64,000 nt of DNA from Fagopyrum homotropicum (taxonomy: Eukaryota; Streptophyta; Magnoliopsida; Caryophyllales; Polygonaceae), in NCBI GenBank assembly GCA_033239125.1, contig BSWB01000002.1, forward strand, positions 85,990,560 through 86,054,559, written 5' to 3'. The translations under genes were made by a program, and so were the position numbers. How positions within the stretch are numbered: the stretch's first letter is position 1; every line of letters begins with the position of its first letter. The notes under the pieces were generated by a model. It saw only the letters and a list, made by a program, of their open reading frames with translations, searched no databases and was not told the DNA's origin. This document shows positions 9,967 through 21,625 of this stretch, piece after piece.

Positions 9967-11171
9967 GCATAGCTGCAACAAGGAGTGAAAACGATCCGAC
10001 GGTGAAAAACGTCTCAAATCTCAGAGTTCGGCCACACTTTACAAAGATTGATCATTGATAGAAACAACACTTTGGATTGAGAAGATTGTGAAGATTCTTG
10101 GAGAGAAATACTTAGTTTTTCGATTTCCTTGCTTTTTGGACACAAGATTGGATCATTGTTACTGAATTGGTTTTGATTTTGGATATTGAAGGCACCTTGC
10201 TAAGTATTTCTTACTTTTCTTTTATTTTTATTTGTTTTATGAGTTTCTTGATTTCATATATCTTCCTTGATTTGAATATGTGTGTTTGTTGGCTAAATCC
10301 CTGTGATTCTAGGGTGATTGGTTATTGGTTTTGGTATAGATGATGATAGACTGAGCCTTTAAGTGTAGATTGGACCCTAAAAGTAACCTTTGAGTTGACG
10401 AATCTCGGTCTGTTCATCAAGAATCTCGGCTGAGATTTTCCCAAGAACTGCTCGAGATTTCTTTTGTTGATCCGTTTTTGAAATATCTTAATACTTAGGT
10501 TATAGATTGCCCGAATCCTAGACTTGTTGAGTCTTTCAAGCTTACATCTAAGCTTGGGAAGAGTCTTACCCGGTGATTCTCTTTCTTGGTTACCAAAGAT
10601 AACGAGTTCTAGGTACTAATGGTTAAACGTTTATTACGTTTGAGTGTGCCTTATTCTTGCCTGAGTGAGCTTACATGAGACATACCCGGTATAGGTTAGT
10701 TCTTGACCCTTAGGTTAAGTTGTTGGTTTGAGTTATAGTTCATTTCCTTAGATCCTTAAGACTTACCCGGTAATAGGAGCTTTGGTATGGGATAGTGGAT
10801 AGTGAGACCTCCCCCGCGATCTTTCCCACACCTTTCCTTTGTGATCCCATCTTTGTCCAAGTTCTTAGAATACTTGAATTAAAAACCACAATTGGATACC
10901 TAGATCTCTAGAATATGCATTTTCCCGATTATTGCATATGTTCATATTGATTGCTTATTTCATTTTCCTTAGTATTTGTAAAGTCTAGTCTATTATTGAT
11001 TTTTACCACTTGATTTGAACATAGTCCATGTGATCGACCCTGAAATATTTTCTTTTGTTGCAATTGATCTATAAACTACGGGTTTGCATATTGTTCAAGC
11101 TTTTATTTCAAGTATAAATTTAAAGCTATTTTTGTTCATTGTTGACGCACGTCTGAGAGCAAACAAGTTTT

Positions 11172-11183
11172 TGGCGTCGTTGG
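11172..11183 (+). other. TE-A primer-binding site (tRNA-Asp type)
   Basis: TGGCGTCGTTGG lies 6 nt inside the 5' LTR. The Athila/Tat consensus complementary to tRNA-Asp is TGGCGCCGTTGCCGGGGA. The first 11 bases match with one change and the rest has decayed. TE-B retains an almost perfect version. Confidence 0.75.
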
Positions 11184-11299
11184 ACTTGGTCTAGACCAAG
11201 TGGTAATTTTGGTCGTCTAGTCTAGATTTTTGCATTTTCTATTAATCTTTTTGCTTTGAGTATCTATTCTTGCAGGAATTCCTCTTTCTTTTTAGGTTT

Positions 11300-12840
11300 A
11301 TGCGAAGATCTCGTTCCGGTAAAGAATTAGTTCCTTACGATCCTGAGTTGGAGAAAACTTACAAAAGAAGACTAAGGGAAGGTAAGATGGGTATGACTGA
11401 AAAAAAACCTTAAATCCGAAGTAGATGATTCGCATGAACAAATAAGTCTTAGAGAAGAAGCCTTGGAAGAAGAAAGAGTAGCAGCGCATGAAAGAGAAGA
11501 TGCAGTTAGAGCAGAAATCAATGAGATGAGGGTTGATATGCGGCAATTACTCCTTGAAAGAGGAGGAAATGTTCGAGTAGAAATACCTCCATCGGCCGCA
11601 CCAGCAGCTGCACCTCACCCACCGGTGAGGAATGTTAGAGTTGGCCCGTTTGTGGGAGAGCCACAAACACTTGGGAAAAGGATGGATCCAACTCAATGAG
11701 TACACCGTCCCAACGTAAATCTTTGAGATCCAACTACACGTGATTATGAGCTCCGTCCTCAAGTCCTTCAAATGATCCGTCAGAAAAATTTGGAGGATTA
11801 GAGGGGGAGTCTCCACACCAACACTTACAAATTTATGAGATACTTATAGAGACATTGAGGCCTCCTAGACTTGAGAGTAACAATCACAAGTTAAGGCTAT
11901 TTCCTTTTCTTTGAAGGATAAAGCCCTTGCTTGGTATCAATCTTTACCTTATGGACGAGTTAGCACTTGGGAGGAGATGACTACCGAATTCCTCACCAAA
12001 TTATTTCCGTTGTCAAAGACTACAAAACTTAGAGGTAAAATTAATGCTTTTGTGATGAAGGACAAGGAAAGCTTGTCCAAGTCATGGGAATGGTTCAAGG
12101 ACCTTCTACTAGATTGTCCTCATCATGGTATTCCAAAGATCGAGCTTCTTGAGATTTTTTTAAGGGTTTGGATGAGGATATTTAACGCAAGCTTCAATCC
12201 CTTTTAGGAGGGGCTTTTATGGAGAAGACCGTTGATGAAGCATGGAAATTTGTGGAGAATCAAGCTATAGTGATTGAGAAATATTCCCATAGAAGAGCTG
12301 ATGAGAGACTCCGGAGACTATGAGGTAAGTACGACTACTACTAATAATGCTCATTTTGATATTATTAATAATGAGAATAAAGCTTTGAAAGAGTTGTTGA
12401 GAACTCAAATGCAAGCGCCGACACAAGCTAGATTCCCGCCTAAGGAGTAAGATGTGAATTATATGGGTAAAAGAAATTATCAAGGGCCAAGGAACAACAA
12501 CAACAACAACAACAACAACAGGAATTTCCATGGAGGAAATAATTATCGCCCTAACCATAACCATACGGGATTTTCATATTCAAATCCGGATGGTGCGTTA
12601 AATACGCCTGCATCTTCTAGTCAAGCTCCACAACTAAAGGCTCAAGAATCTCCACTGGGATTTATTCAACCTCCCAAGGACCGAACTAGGATGATGCTTG
12701 AGCAATTGATGGGGAGATTAAGCGGATTGGAGAGCACCATTGCTTCTATTTCTATGGATCAAAGGCCTTGGAAAATCAGGTGTTTCACAACGCATGAGAA
12801 GCTCCTAGATATCTAGGAAAGATTCTTGGAAACTTTGAGA
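11300..12840 (+). pseudogene. TE-A gag
   Basis: It starts at ATG 11300 with MRRSRSGKELVPYDPELEKT, the usual Athila/Tat gag opening. A run of eight A at about 11400 shifts the frame. The next piece is coiled-coil-like (HEREDAVRAEINEMRVDMRQ) and ends in a stop at 11697. The capsid core at 11911-12207 reads LKDKALAWYQSLP, then FKDLLLDCPHHGIPKIE, close to the family's WERFKDLLRKCPHHG. Further on is a poly-Asn stretch from an (AAC)n repeat (12493-12520). At least four breaks are visible, so no full-length capsid could be made. Confidence 0.87.
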
Positions 12841-12860
12841 ATAATCCCAAGGAACAACTT

Positions 12861-13931
12861 ATGGCTATTACTACTACAAGTAGATTGAAGATTAATGAGT
12901 CATTGTCCAAGACAACTGATAAGGGAAAGCAAGTGATGGTTGAGGAAGATCCAAAGTCAATAGAGGAGGAGAAGGAAAAAGAACCAGTTTATGTACCTCC
13001 TCCAACATACAAGCCATCACATCCATTCCCACAATCTAGAGCTAGAGTGCGCTTAGACAAGCATTTTGGTAAGTTTCTTAAGCTTATGAGTAAATTGCAT
13101 ATTAATATTTTGTTCATGGATGCCACTTCAGGTAAGCCCGCTTATGGGAAGTTCTTGAAGGAAATTCTCTCTAACAAGAGGAAATTAGAAGATGTTGGGG
13201 AAGTAAGGATGACTAAAAGGTCATCGGAACACATCCAAACTATGAAAGAAGAGATGCCGCCGAAGCTAGGGGGTCCAGGATCTTTTTGTGTTCCTATTGG
13301 AGTCAGAGAGGTGACTTATGAGGCCTTGTGTGACCTTGGAGCAAGCGTGAGAATTATATTGCTTGTAGTGTACGAAAAGGTTGGACTTGGAAAGCCAAAA
13401 CCAGTTAAGATGACACTTTACATGGAGGATAGGTCAATAACACATCCGGTGAGAATCCTTGAAGACATTCCCGTTCAACTAGGTAAGTTCTATATTCCTA
13501 TTGATTTTGTGGTGTTAGATATTCCTGCAGATTATTTGGCTCCAATTATTCTTAGAAAACCAATCCTTGCAACCTCCGGATGTATGGTCGATTACAAGAA
13601 TGCCACACTCTCTTTCAACATTGGTGAGAAGAATATTGAGTTCACACTATCCGATATGGTCAAAGGGCCATCCATTAGAGAAGATATATTTAACATCTAT
13701 GATGAAGAGGAATCAAGGGAAGTAGTGAGCTCGATTTTGCTCAAGGATCATCTTGAAATAGTCATAAGTATGAGCATTACGGAAGAAGGGATAAAAGAGG
13801 ACTACAATACTAAAGTTCAAGCTTTAGAGGCCTTGGAAGAATATCCCAAGGCTGAGTTTGAGGTGCTAGAGGAAGGCACGAAAGATCCAAAGGATCTCGG
13901 TCAAGAAGACAAATCTCGGCCGGGATTTTAA
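12861..13931 (+). pseudogene. TE-A aspartic protease region, longest open segment of this element
   Basis: It is 356 codons without interruption, part of a once-continuous gag-pol. The N-terminal half is the linker (VPPPTYKPSHPFPQ, RLDKHFGKFLK). The protease has LCDLGASVRII, where DLGAS is the normal Athila/Tat version of the catalytic D-S/T-G, then IEFTLSDMVKG. PIILRKPILATSG corresponds to the flap-end ILGRPFLAT block, and its G-to-K change may be damaging. After it come three palindrome copies (13895-14030), in a linker before RT. The first ATG here is not a true start. Confidence 0.85.
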
Positions 13932-13982
13932 ATAAAAAATTAATTCATCCGAGATTTCCAAAGTCAAGAGAAACTTCGACTC

Positions 13983-14000
13983 AAATCTCGGCCGAGATTT
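13983..14000. repeat. Perfect 18-bp palindrome AAATCTCGGCCGAGATTT
   Basis: This is the longest perfect copy of TE-A's recurrent palindrome. It lies between protease and RT, next to two half-copies (13909-13927 and about 14011-14020). In RNA it could form a self-complementary stem or a dimer contact. Confidence 0.9.
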
Positions 14001-14234
14001 TCACATGGAGGTCGAGATTTCTAAAACTCCGGAATCTTTTCCGAAGTTGCATGGAAGTGTTCTAGGATGCAGTTATACTTCTTCCTCAACCATAGAAGCA
14101 TCCCAAGATGCTTTGGAAGGTCAAAACTCTTCATCTAAAGATCCTCCTACATTGGAGTTGAAGCCTCTTCCCTCACACTTAAGGTATGCTTTTCTAGGAC
14201 CTAACTCTACATATCATGTCATTGTGAGTCTAAT

Positions 14235-15200
14235 TTGAATGATGATGAACTCAACAAGTTGATGCATGAGTTGAGATTACACAGGAGAGTTATAGGATAT
14301 ACTATTGATGATCTTTTTGGTTTTAAGCCTTCTTTATGTATGCATAAGATTCTTATGGAAGATGATCATAAGTCTTCACGTGAACCTCAAAAACGATTAA
14401 ATTTGATCATGAAAGAGGTGGTGAATAAGGAAGTGCTTAAGTTACTTGATGCAGGCAATTTCTTGTAATCAACAAAAACAGTTATGGGATGGAGGAATGA
14501 CTGTTGTCACCAACAAAAACAACGAGTTGATTCCTACAAGAACAGTTGTGGGTTGGAGAATGTGCATTGATTACAAGAAACTGAATGTAGCTACAAGGAA
14601 GGATCGCTATCCTGTTCCTTTTATCAATCAAATGCTTAAGAGATTGGCGCAACATTCTCACTTCTAGTACTTAGGATATAGTGGATTGTTCTAAATCCTC
14701 ATCCATCCTGATGTTCAAGAGAAGACTACTTTTACGTGTCATTGGGGTACGTTTGCTTATAGGAGAATTCCTTTTGGATTGTGCAATGCACCAGCTACAT
14801 TTCAACGGCGCATGATGGCTATATTTTTCGAGTACATTGAAAACATCATGGAGGTTTTTATGGATGATTTTTCTGTATATGGTTCATCTTTTGATGATTG
14901 CTTTTCTAACCTTTCTCTAGTCTTACAATGATGTGAAGACACTAATCTTGTATTGAATTGGGAGAAGTGTCTCTTAATGGTTAGCGAAGGTATTGTTCTA
15001 GGTCACTTGATCTCCAATAGCGGGATTGAGGTGCATAGACTGAAGATTGAAACCATTGAGAAGTTACCTCCTTCTTCATCAATAAAGGGGGTAAGAATCT
15101 TCTTAGGTCATCCAGGTTTCTCTAGAAGGTTCATTAAAGACTTCTCTAAGATTTGTAAACCATTGACTAACCTACTAATGAACTTTCGAAGGAATGTCTA
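14235..15200 (+). pseudogene. TE-A reverse transcriptase
   Basis: It opens with MNDDELNKLMHELRLHRRVI, then IGYTIDDLFGFKPSLCMHKI and EPQKRLNLIMKEVV, matching the Athila/Tat RT N-terminus. Next come WRMCIDYKKLNVATRKD, a palm region with PFGLCNAPATFQ, and VFMDDFSVYGSSFDDC (the family's FMDD form of YxDD). Then there are GIVLGHLISNSGIEV and GVRIFLGHPGFSRRFIKDF. Stops occur near 14466, 14665 and 14931, and the frame changes at least twice. Catalytic motifs survive but no continuous enzyme does. Confidence 0.9.
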
Positions 15201-15607
15201 GATGCATTTTACATATTGAATGAAGCATTGGTAACATCACCCATTATTCAACCTCCAGATTGGAGTCTTCCTATGAGATTATATGTGATTCTAGTAATGT
15301 GGCAATAGGATCCGTTCTAGGACAAACGAAGGATGGATGCACTCATGTCATCTATTATGCTAGCAAGACACTAGATGAAGCTCAACTAAATTACACCACA
15401 ACGGAAAAGGAGTTACTAGTAGGGGTCTACGCTTTCGAAAAGTTTCGTTCCTACCTTGTAGGAGCGAAAGTCATTGTCTACACCGACCACGTCGCAATCC
15501 GTTACTTGCTCACCAAGAAGGATGCAAAACCACGGCTTATTATATAGATCCTTCTTCTGCAAAAGTTCGATCTAGAGGTCCGGGATAAGAAAGGATCCGA
15601 GAACTCG
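15201..15607 (+). pseudogene. TE-A RNase H
   Basis: The 95-codon open part (15260-15547) has ICDSSNVAIGSVLGQ, HVIYYASKTLDEAQLNY, the TTEKELL glutamate block and VIVYTDHVAIRYLLTK. The next frame reads EVRDKKGSENSVADHLSRL. A TAG at about 15545 splits it. The 23-nt stretch 15387-15409 (the NYTTTEK codons) is the one found verbatim inside TE-1 at 6602-6624. Confidence 0.88.
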
Positions 15608-17010
15608 GTGGCGGACCATCTTAGCCGGTTACCTCCTCTTGTGAGTGAGAAGGGTGACATGCCCATCAATGACTCCTTTTTGGATGAACAACTTCATGAA
15701 ATTGAAGATTGCCTTCTCCAAATCTCAAAACATAATGAACCATGGTTTGTAGATATTTTTTACTATTTAGTATGTCAAGAAATACCTTCAGGACTATCCT
15801 ATGCGCAAAAGAAGTTCTTTAAGGATGTACGACATTACTATTGCAATGAGCCTCTTCTCTTCAAAAGAGGTCCGGATGGGATGTTCAGAAGATGCATTCC
15901 GGAAGATGAAGTAGAGAGCGTCATTCGACATTGTCATTCATTTCCTTGCGGTGGACATGCTAGTTCCCACAAGACATGTGCTAAGGTACTTCAATCAGGT
16001 TTCTTTTGGCCTAATTTATTCAAAGATGTGCAAAAGTTTGTTGTCTCTTGTGATGCTTGTCAAAAAACAGGATATATATCTAGGAGGAATGAGATGCCTC
16101 AAAAAAACATCCAAGAAGTTGAGATTTTTTATGTAAGTGGATTTCATGGGACCATTCTCGTCATCTTGTGGGAACTTGTACATACTATTGGCGATTGATT
16201 AGGTCTCTAGATGGGTGGAAGCCATTGTTTCTCCTACTAATGACGCCAAGGTGGTAGTGAAATTCTTTAATAGGACGATTTTCTCAAGATTTGGGATGGC
16301 CCGAGTCATTATTAGTGATGGAGGAACACACTTCACCGACCGGAAGTTTGAAGCACTTCTATCTAAGTATGTGGTAACTCACAGGATAGCCACTCCATAT
16401 CATCCTCAAACTAGTGGCCAAGTGGAGATATCAAACAGAGAAATCAAAGGCATTCTAGAGAAAAATATCTTTAGAACGAGGAAAGATTGGTCGATGAAGC
16501 TAGATGATGCACTATGGACCTACATAACAACTTTCAAGACTCCCATAGGAACTACACCGTGCAATCTAGTCTATGGGAAGTCTTGTCATCTTCCGATGGA
16601 GCTAGAGCATAGAGCATATTGGGACATCAAATGGATCAACTTTGAGATGAAAGAAGTTGGAAAAAACGCCTTTTTGGACATCAATTAGCTAGAGGAGATC
16701 CGTTTGAATGCTTATGAGAATGCTCGGATCTACAAGGAAAGGACTAAGAGGTGGCATGACAAGCACATCATTCCGAAGGAGTTGAAAGAAGGAGATATTG
16801 TCCTTCTCTTCAACTCTAGACTTCACCTCTTTCTAGGTAAGCTTAAATCTAGATGGACATGACCTTATATTGTGAAACATGTTTTTCCCCATGTTGTAGT
16901 TGAAGTATGGGGTGAACATTACGAAATCTTTAAAGTAAATCGACATAGGTTAAAGAAGTATACGCCGGAAGCTCCGGTAGAGACGATTGTTCCCCTTCAC
17001 CTTAAGTAGC
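15608..17010 (+). pseudogene. TE-A integrase and pol C-terminus
   Basis: The HHCC zinc finger is intact (HCHSFPCGGHASSHK, CDACQKTG). The catalytic core is split by a frame change at about 16140-16200. It resumes as RVIISDGGTHFTDRKF and TPYHPQTSGQVEISNREI with the expected acidic residues. The C-terminal part after a stop at 16688 reads NAYENARIYKERTKRWHD, KEGDIVLLFNSRL and ends at a TAG near 17008. The non-coding segment immediately after holds the conserved CGCTTCTTGGGAGGCAACCC (17044-17063). Confidence 0.9.
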
Positions 17011-17936
17011 CATTAAGGACATAGACCCACCTAGCAACCTTAAACCAAGCGCTTCTTGGGAGGCAACCCAATGTAATTCTTTGTCTTTGTCTTTTTCTTT
17101 TTCATAGATAGTTTAGTTAGATTTTTCTTTTCTTTGGTATGTTTTAGGTTTTTTGTTTCTTTGGATGTGACAGAATCTAGGTTGTTCTCAAGAAGAATGA
17201 ATCAATGAGTTGAGTTGAGATTGTTAAGAGATTGAGATTTTGATGGAAAAGGGATGCTAAAACCGTTAGCAAGAGAAGTGAAGGTTGGAAGCCAAAAGTC
17301 TAGACCAACAAAGGAAAATCTGGGTCTAGATTTCATTTAAAAGAATTAATTCACTCGAGATTTCACAAGTCGAGAGTAACTTCGACTCAAATCTCGACCA
17401 ACCCAAAATCTCGGCCGAGATACTTCGAACACTAAAGTTCGATAAAGATATCTCGGGCTGATAAATTTCTCGGCTAAGATTTTTCAAATTTTAGGAGGGG
17501 TTTATAAGTAGGAACTTCATCCAACCTTACAAAACCCTTCCTCCACAACAATAGCCACAGTCGTCGACCCTAGATTTTGCAACTCCCCGTTTTCTAACCG
17601 ATTCCGTTTGTTCTTCCTTCTAAACTCAAGATCTCTCCATTACAAAGAAGATTATGTGCTCAAACAACACCACAAACAAACAAATCGATCCAGATTTCGA
17701 TTCTTTCATCACCAAACCCTAACTATTTCTCCCACCTTCAATCGATCGATTTAGGCTGTTTGGTTCAAGGAGAGGCACTATTCAGGGTAGAAAGAAGCAA
17801 GGAAAGTTAGTGGAGGCGTCAATTTTGCAAAATCTTTACAGATTTGCCAGCTTCAATCGAAACAGGCAAAATCTAGGGTTCTGGGCAGAAATCTCGGTCA
17901 AGATTTTATGAAGAATAGCATGATATTTCTACTAAA
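17011..17936 (+). other. TE-A spacer between pol and the 3' ORF
   Basis: Non-coding. It contains several copies of the element's palindrome (17322-17340 degenerate, 17405-17422 full, 17447-17485 and 17885-17903 degenerate) in an otherwise ordinary AT-rich leader. No splice signal could be proven. Confidence 0.6.
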
Positions 17937-19362
17937 ATGGATTTTATTCGATGATCTTCAAGGGAAATTGTTCCTAGGAAGGATTCATCCTCTTCTCAAC
18001 AAGCTCCACCACTTCCAACACCTCCGAGACTTCCGGTAATCCAAGAGAAGCGCAAAACAAGGTATGAATGTATTCAAGAACGCCCTATAATTGCTCCTCA
18101 TTATTTGGTTATTGAAGAAATAGAATGCATGAATGTTAGAGAGTTAGACTAGATGATAGAGCGTGTTGGACTTGTTGTGTTTGTGGGAATTAGAGAGCAT
18201 GTTTAAGAGGAAATAACGTTGGAACTTTTGAGTTATTTCAAGCATGATCCTAAGACTAGGAAGATTAAGTTTAGGTTGATGAACCGGAACTATGATATGT
18301 TTGTGGATATGCTTGGGAACATCTTTGGTTTTCCTGAGGCTAGTTCAGGAACGCTTTCGAGGATGGCTAGTCCGCGACACTTTTGGGAGAGCATTGCTTC
18401 GGTTGAGGGAGGTTTAGATCGTTGGGTTGCTATAGATTCAAAGGATAAGAACATCTATAACCTTTCTTTCACATTAGCTCATAGAATTTTGAGCGAGACT
18501 ATGTTTGCTAGTTCTGAGACTCCGCAGAAAATGAAGGCGGATGAGCTATTATTTTATGGTGCATGGTTATTAGTACTATGTCGGATACTACTACTCTTCT
18601 GGTTGACAATTTAGGAAAGATTGCTGATAAATCTAAGGGAGATATCTGTGTTGGAGGCTTAGTGACTCACGTTGTTAGGACTCTGGAAGTAGACTATTCA
18701 ACATGCACATTAGTTGTAGAGGCTCGACCTCTAGGACTTCAGCAGTTTTATATCTCGAGGTATTCTAATTCCCGAGGTTGTGATGCTCCTTATGTTTCCA
18801 TGCCTTGGAAGAAGAAGAAGAATGCTAGAGGGTTCCCTTGGACGAGTGCTTACACCATTAGAGACAACATAATTGGAAGTACAGCTTTGAGGAGATGCAC
18901 AATGATTTTGATGATGCTGATGATCATGACAGTGCCGCCATGAACACTGGGAAAGATGTTGGGCCTAGTGGATCTGCTGAATAGGATGATGATGACGCGA
19001 CGGATGAGGATCCCTTCATTGGGGAAGCTGGCATGGGACTTGGACGGCCGGAGGTGCTAGTGAGGAGAGCGAGGCATTCGATCTCCCATCCACCTTGGCG
19101 TGGGTCCCGATATAGATCAGATATAGATGAGCTCCCAAAGATGATGAGGAGGATGAGTATGAGGATGGAGGCCATGTAGACATCAGTCACGTCTATACAA
19201 AAAGATATTAGGCGCATCGACCAACACCTCGATACTTTCGAGGCGCAGCGCATCAGACATGACCGGATGATGGAGGACCTTTATCGTCAATAGTTCGGCC
19301 AACCATTCGATCCAACCTACTATCCATTCCCGCAGCCACCGCCACCGCCACCGGAGATGTGA
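17937..19362 (+). pseudogene. TE-A 3' ORF, ATHILA ORF-1-like protein (position of the env-like gene)
   Basis: It starts at ATG 17937 (MDFIR, then a TGA). It continues through a Pro/Ser-rich segment, then LELLSYFKHDPKTRKIKFRL, NYDMFVDMLGNIFGFPEASS and FWESIASVEGGLDRW. After a frame change near 18560-18610 it has GKIADKSKGDICVGGLVTHV. The C-terminus is acidic and then Pro-rich (FPQPPPPPPEM) and ends at TGA 19360-19362. The arrangement and motifs match the ATHILA ORF-1 family of plant retrotransposons, whose role is unknown; it sits where retroviruses have env. No signal peptide or fusion peptide is seen. Several stops make it a pseudogene. Confidence 0.78.
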
Positions 19363-20684
19363 TCACCTTGCTTCCACTATTTCATTTTATTTCCCTTTTG
19401 TTAGACATTGTGAGTTTTCTTCTTTTTTATTTTTATTCACATTGGGGACAATGTGTATTTTAAGTATGGGGTGAACATGTTTGTAATAACCGTTACACGT
19501 TAATGATACATTGCTCCTTTATGTCTATTGCATTGCATTTGATTTTATGTCACACATTTATGTTTTTGTCTTGCATCATACCCTTTTGAAAATCCAAAAA
19601 AAATGAAAATTTGAAAATATGTTGTGCTTCTAGGAGGGATATGATCTCTATGATGATATTATTTGTGGATTAGCTATGATGATCTTTATATGCTCGAATT
19701 GATTTATGACACATGTGGGATTTGAATACTTTGCTAGAATTCATGCATGGATGGTAATTTTCTTTTATTTTAAATCATGTTGAGTGCTGATGGTTGAAAC
19801 CGCATGATAAGTTCTTACACATCTTTTTGAAATGATTAAGGCAATTCGATTTCTTTTCTTTCTTCATCTTGATCATGCTTTAGCACCTCTTGAAATATAT
19901 ATTTTCCTTTCTTGACCTATCCGGTAATAAGGAAGTATTTTAGTGAAAATCAAAGTTATGGTGAAGTTGAGAAAAGTGAGATGTGTTGTGTTAGAAAAAT
20001 AGGTATGGGGACGTTGATCATGATGATGAGTAATTCCGTACCATTCACATAGTCGGGTGTTTGTATCTTGTCAAAGTCTGATTGATCGATAGTCCTAACG
20101 AGTCTTGGTATGTGCATCGGTTTGAGGCACCTCGATAAATTCCGAGGAATTCTGATCACCAAGGTTTCGGTTATTGTGCACCTATGCCATATTCTCAAGT
20201 GAAAGTAAAAAAAGAAAAAAAAAAGAAATTGTATAAGTGCTTATTTTTTGTGGATGTTGAGTTATTGTTGTTGTTGTGGAGTTATTTTCTTTTTCCCGGA
20301 TTTGCACCACATATCCTAAAAAGCATCCCACCCACAACACGCTTCTTGGCATTTTTCTTTTGAAAGTCCTTAAGACCTTCTAGCACATGTATTTTGGCTT
20401 GGTGGTTTAAATTAGATTCCTCATCATTGATCTTGATGATTGAGTTTTTCTATGCATGCTATTTTCCAGTAAAGTGTAATTATCCTTTCCATTCTTATTT
20501 CTCTTTGACATATGATGATCTATCATTGGCTATGAATCATGATTTTAGGGGTGATCTATGAATAGAAGCGCAAACTAAAAATATTGTTTTTTTCCTCGTT
20601 TTTGCATATGCATAATTCATGTTATCTTGTATCTTAAGTTTGAATCTTGCTTGGGAACAAGCAAGACGCAAGTATGGAGTATTT
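19363..20684 (+). other. TE-A 3' untranslated region and polypurine tract
   Basis: This is 1.3 kb without a gene. It includes the Athila-typical block near 19440 (CATTGGGGACAATGTG, AAGTATGGGGTGAAC). It ends in the purine-rich AAGACGCAAGTATGGAGTATTT just before TGATAACATG of the 3' LTR. The stretch 19990-20110 is also present, inverted, in TE-D (49240-49370). Confidence 0.75.
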
Positions 20685-21340
20685 TGATAACATGAATTAT
20701 GACCTTAGTATAGACATGCATATAAGTAGTTTTTCCCTTTGTTTTGCATGCATAGACATGAATCCATAGCATTTAAGTTCATATTTGCATACTTTACTAG
20801 AAAAGATGTCTACATATATTCTTGTTGCAATTGTAGGAAATTTGGTGGATTTTTTTTTTATCAAAGAGAGCATATAAGGATAAGGCATCAAGGTAGATCA
20901 TACTGGAGCACATTGGAGTATAAAAGGAGAGCCAAAGCATCATCAAAAGGATACAAGAAAAGAGCTAAGGAAACACGTCACATAACAAAAATTTCGGCTA
21001 AGTTACGGGACTCTCGGCCGAGATATGTGTCGGACTCATCCAAGATTTAGTGTAAAAACGGCCCAAGGCCCAAGGTCGAAACCCTATATATTTATATAAG
21101 GCAGCATAGCTGCAACAAGGAGAGAAAATGATCTAACGATGAAAAACATCTCAAATCTTAGAGTTCAGCCACACTTTACAAAGATTGATCATTGATAGCA
21201 ACAACATTTAGATTGAGAAGATTGTGAAGATTCTTGGAGAGAATTACATCGTTTTTAGATTTCATTGCTAAGGACACAAGATTGGATCTTTGTTACTAGA
21301 TTGGTTTTGATTTTGGATATCGAAGACACCTTGCTAAGTG

Positions 21341-21625
21341 TTTGATGAGGGACCATCACCAACAGCCCTTACTAGTCCTACAATGCAAGGGCCAATCACT
21401 AGATCAAGGGTAAGAGCAATTCAAGAGGAGGTGTCTAACTTGTTGGTGTCCTTAGCTCCTAAGGAGACCATTGATGATCCATTGCTGACCGAGGCTTCCT
21501 TAGTCACGTTAATGACGATTCCCGACGACTTGGACGTGGAAGGGAGATCATGCACACGTGATCTGGAGCCATGCAAGAGCAAAGAAGAGACACTTGTTCC
21601 GGAATTGCAAGAAATGGAAGATTGA
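21341..21625 (+). pseudogene. H polyprotein C-terminal tail
   Basis: About 94 codons, ending in a natural TGA after PELQEMED. GPITRSRVRAIQEEVSNLL is the conserved basic tail of these plant gypsy polyproteins; the remainder is acidic and not recognised. There is no start codon because the upstream part is missing. Confidence 0.7.

Larger units (their letters stand above)
9551..11165 (+). repeat. TE-A 5' LTR
   Basis: It begins at the TA tract; the expected TGATAACATG start is altered to ATATAACATG, apparently by repeat slippage. It ends GAGAGCAAACA, matching the 3' LTR end GAGAGCGAACA. It holds a TATA box near 9957, a palindrome at 9875-9886 and the four-copy TTACCCGG-type array (10566, 10682, 10763, degenerate at 10809). 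Confidence 0.88.
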
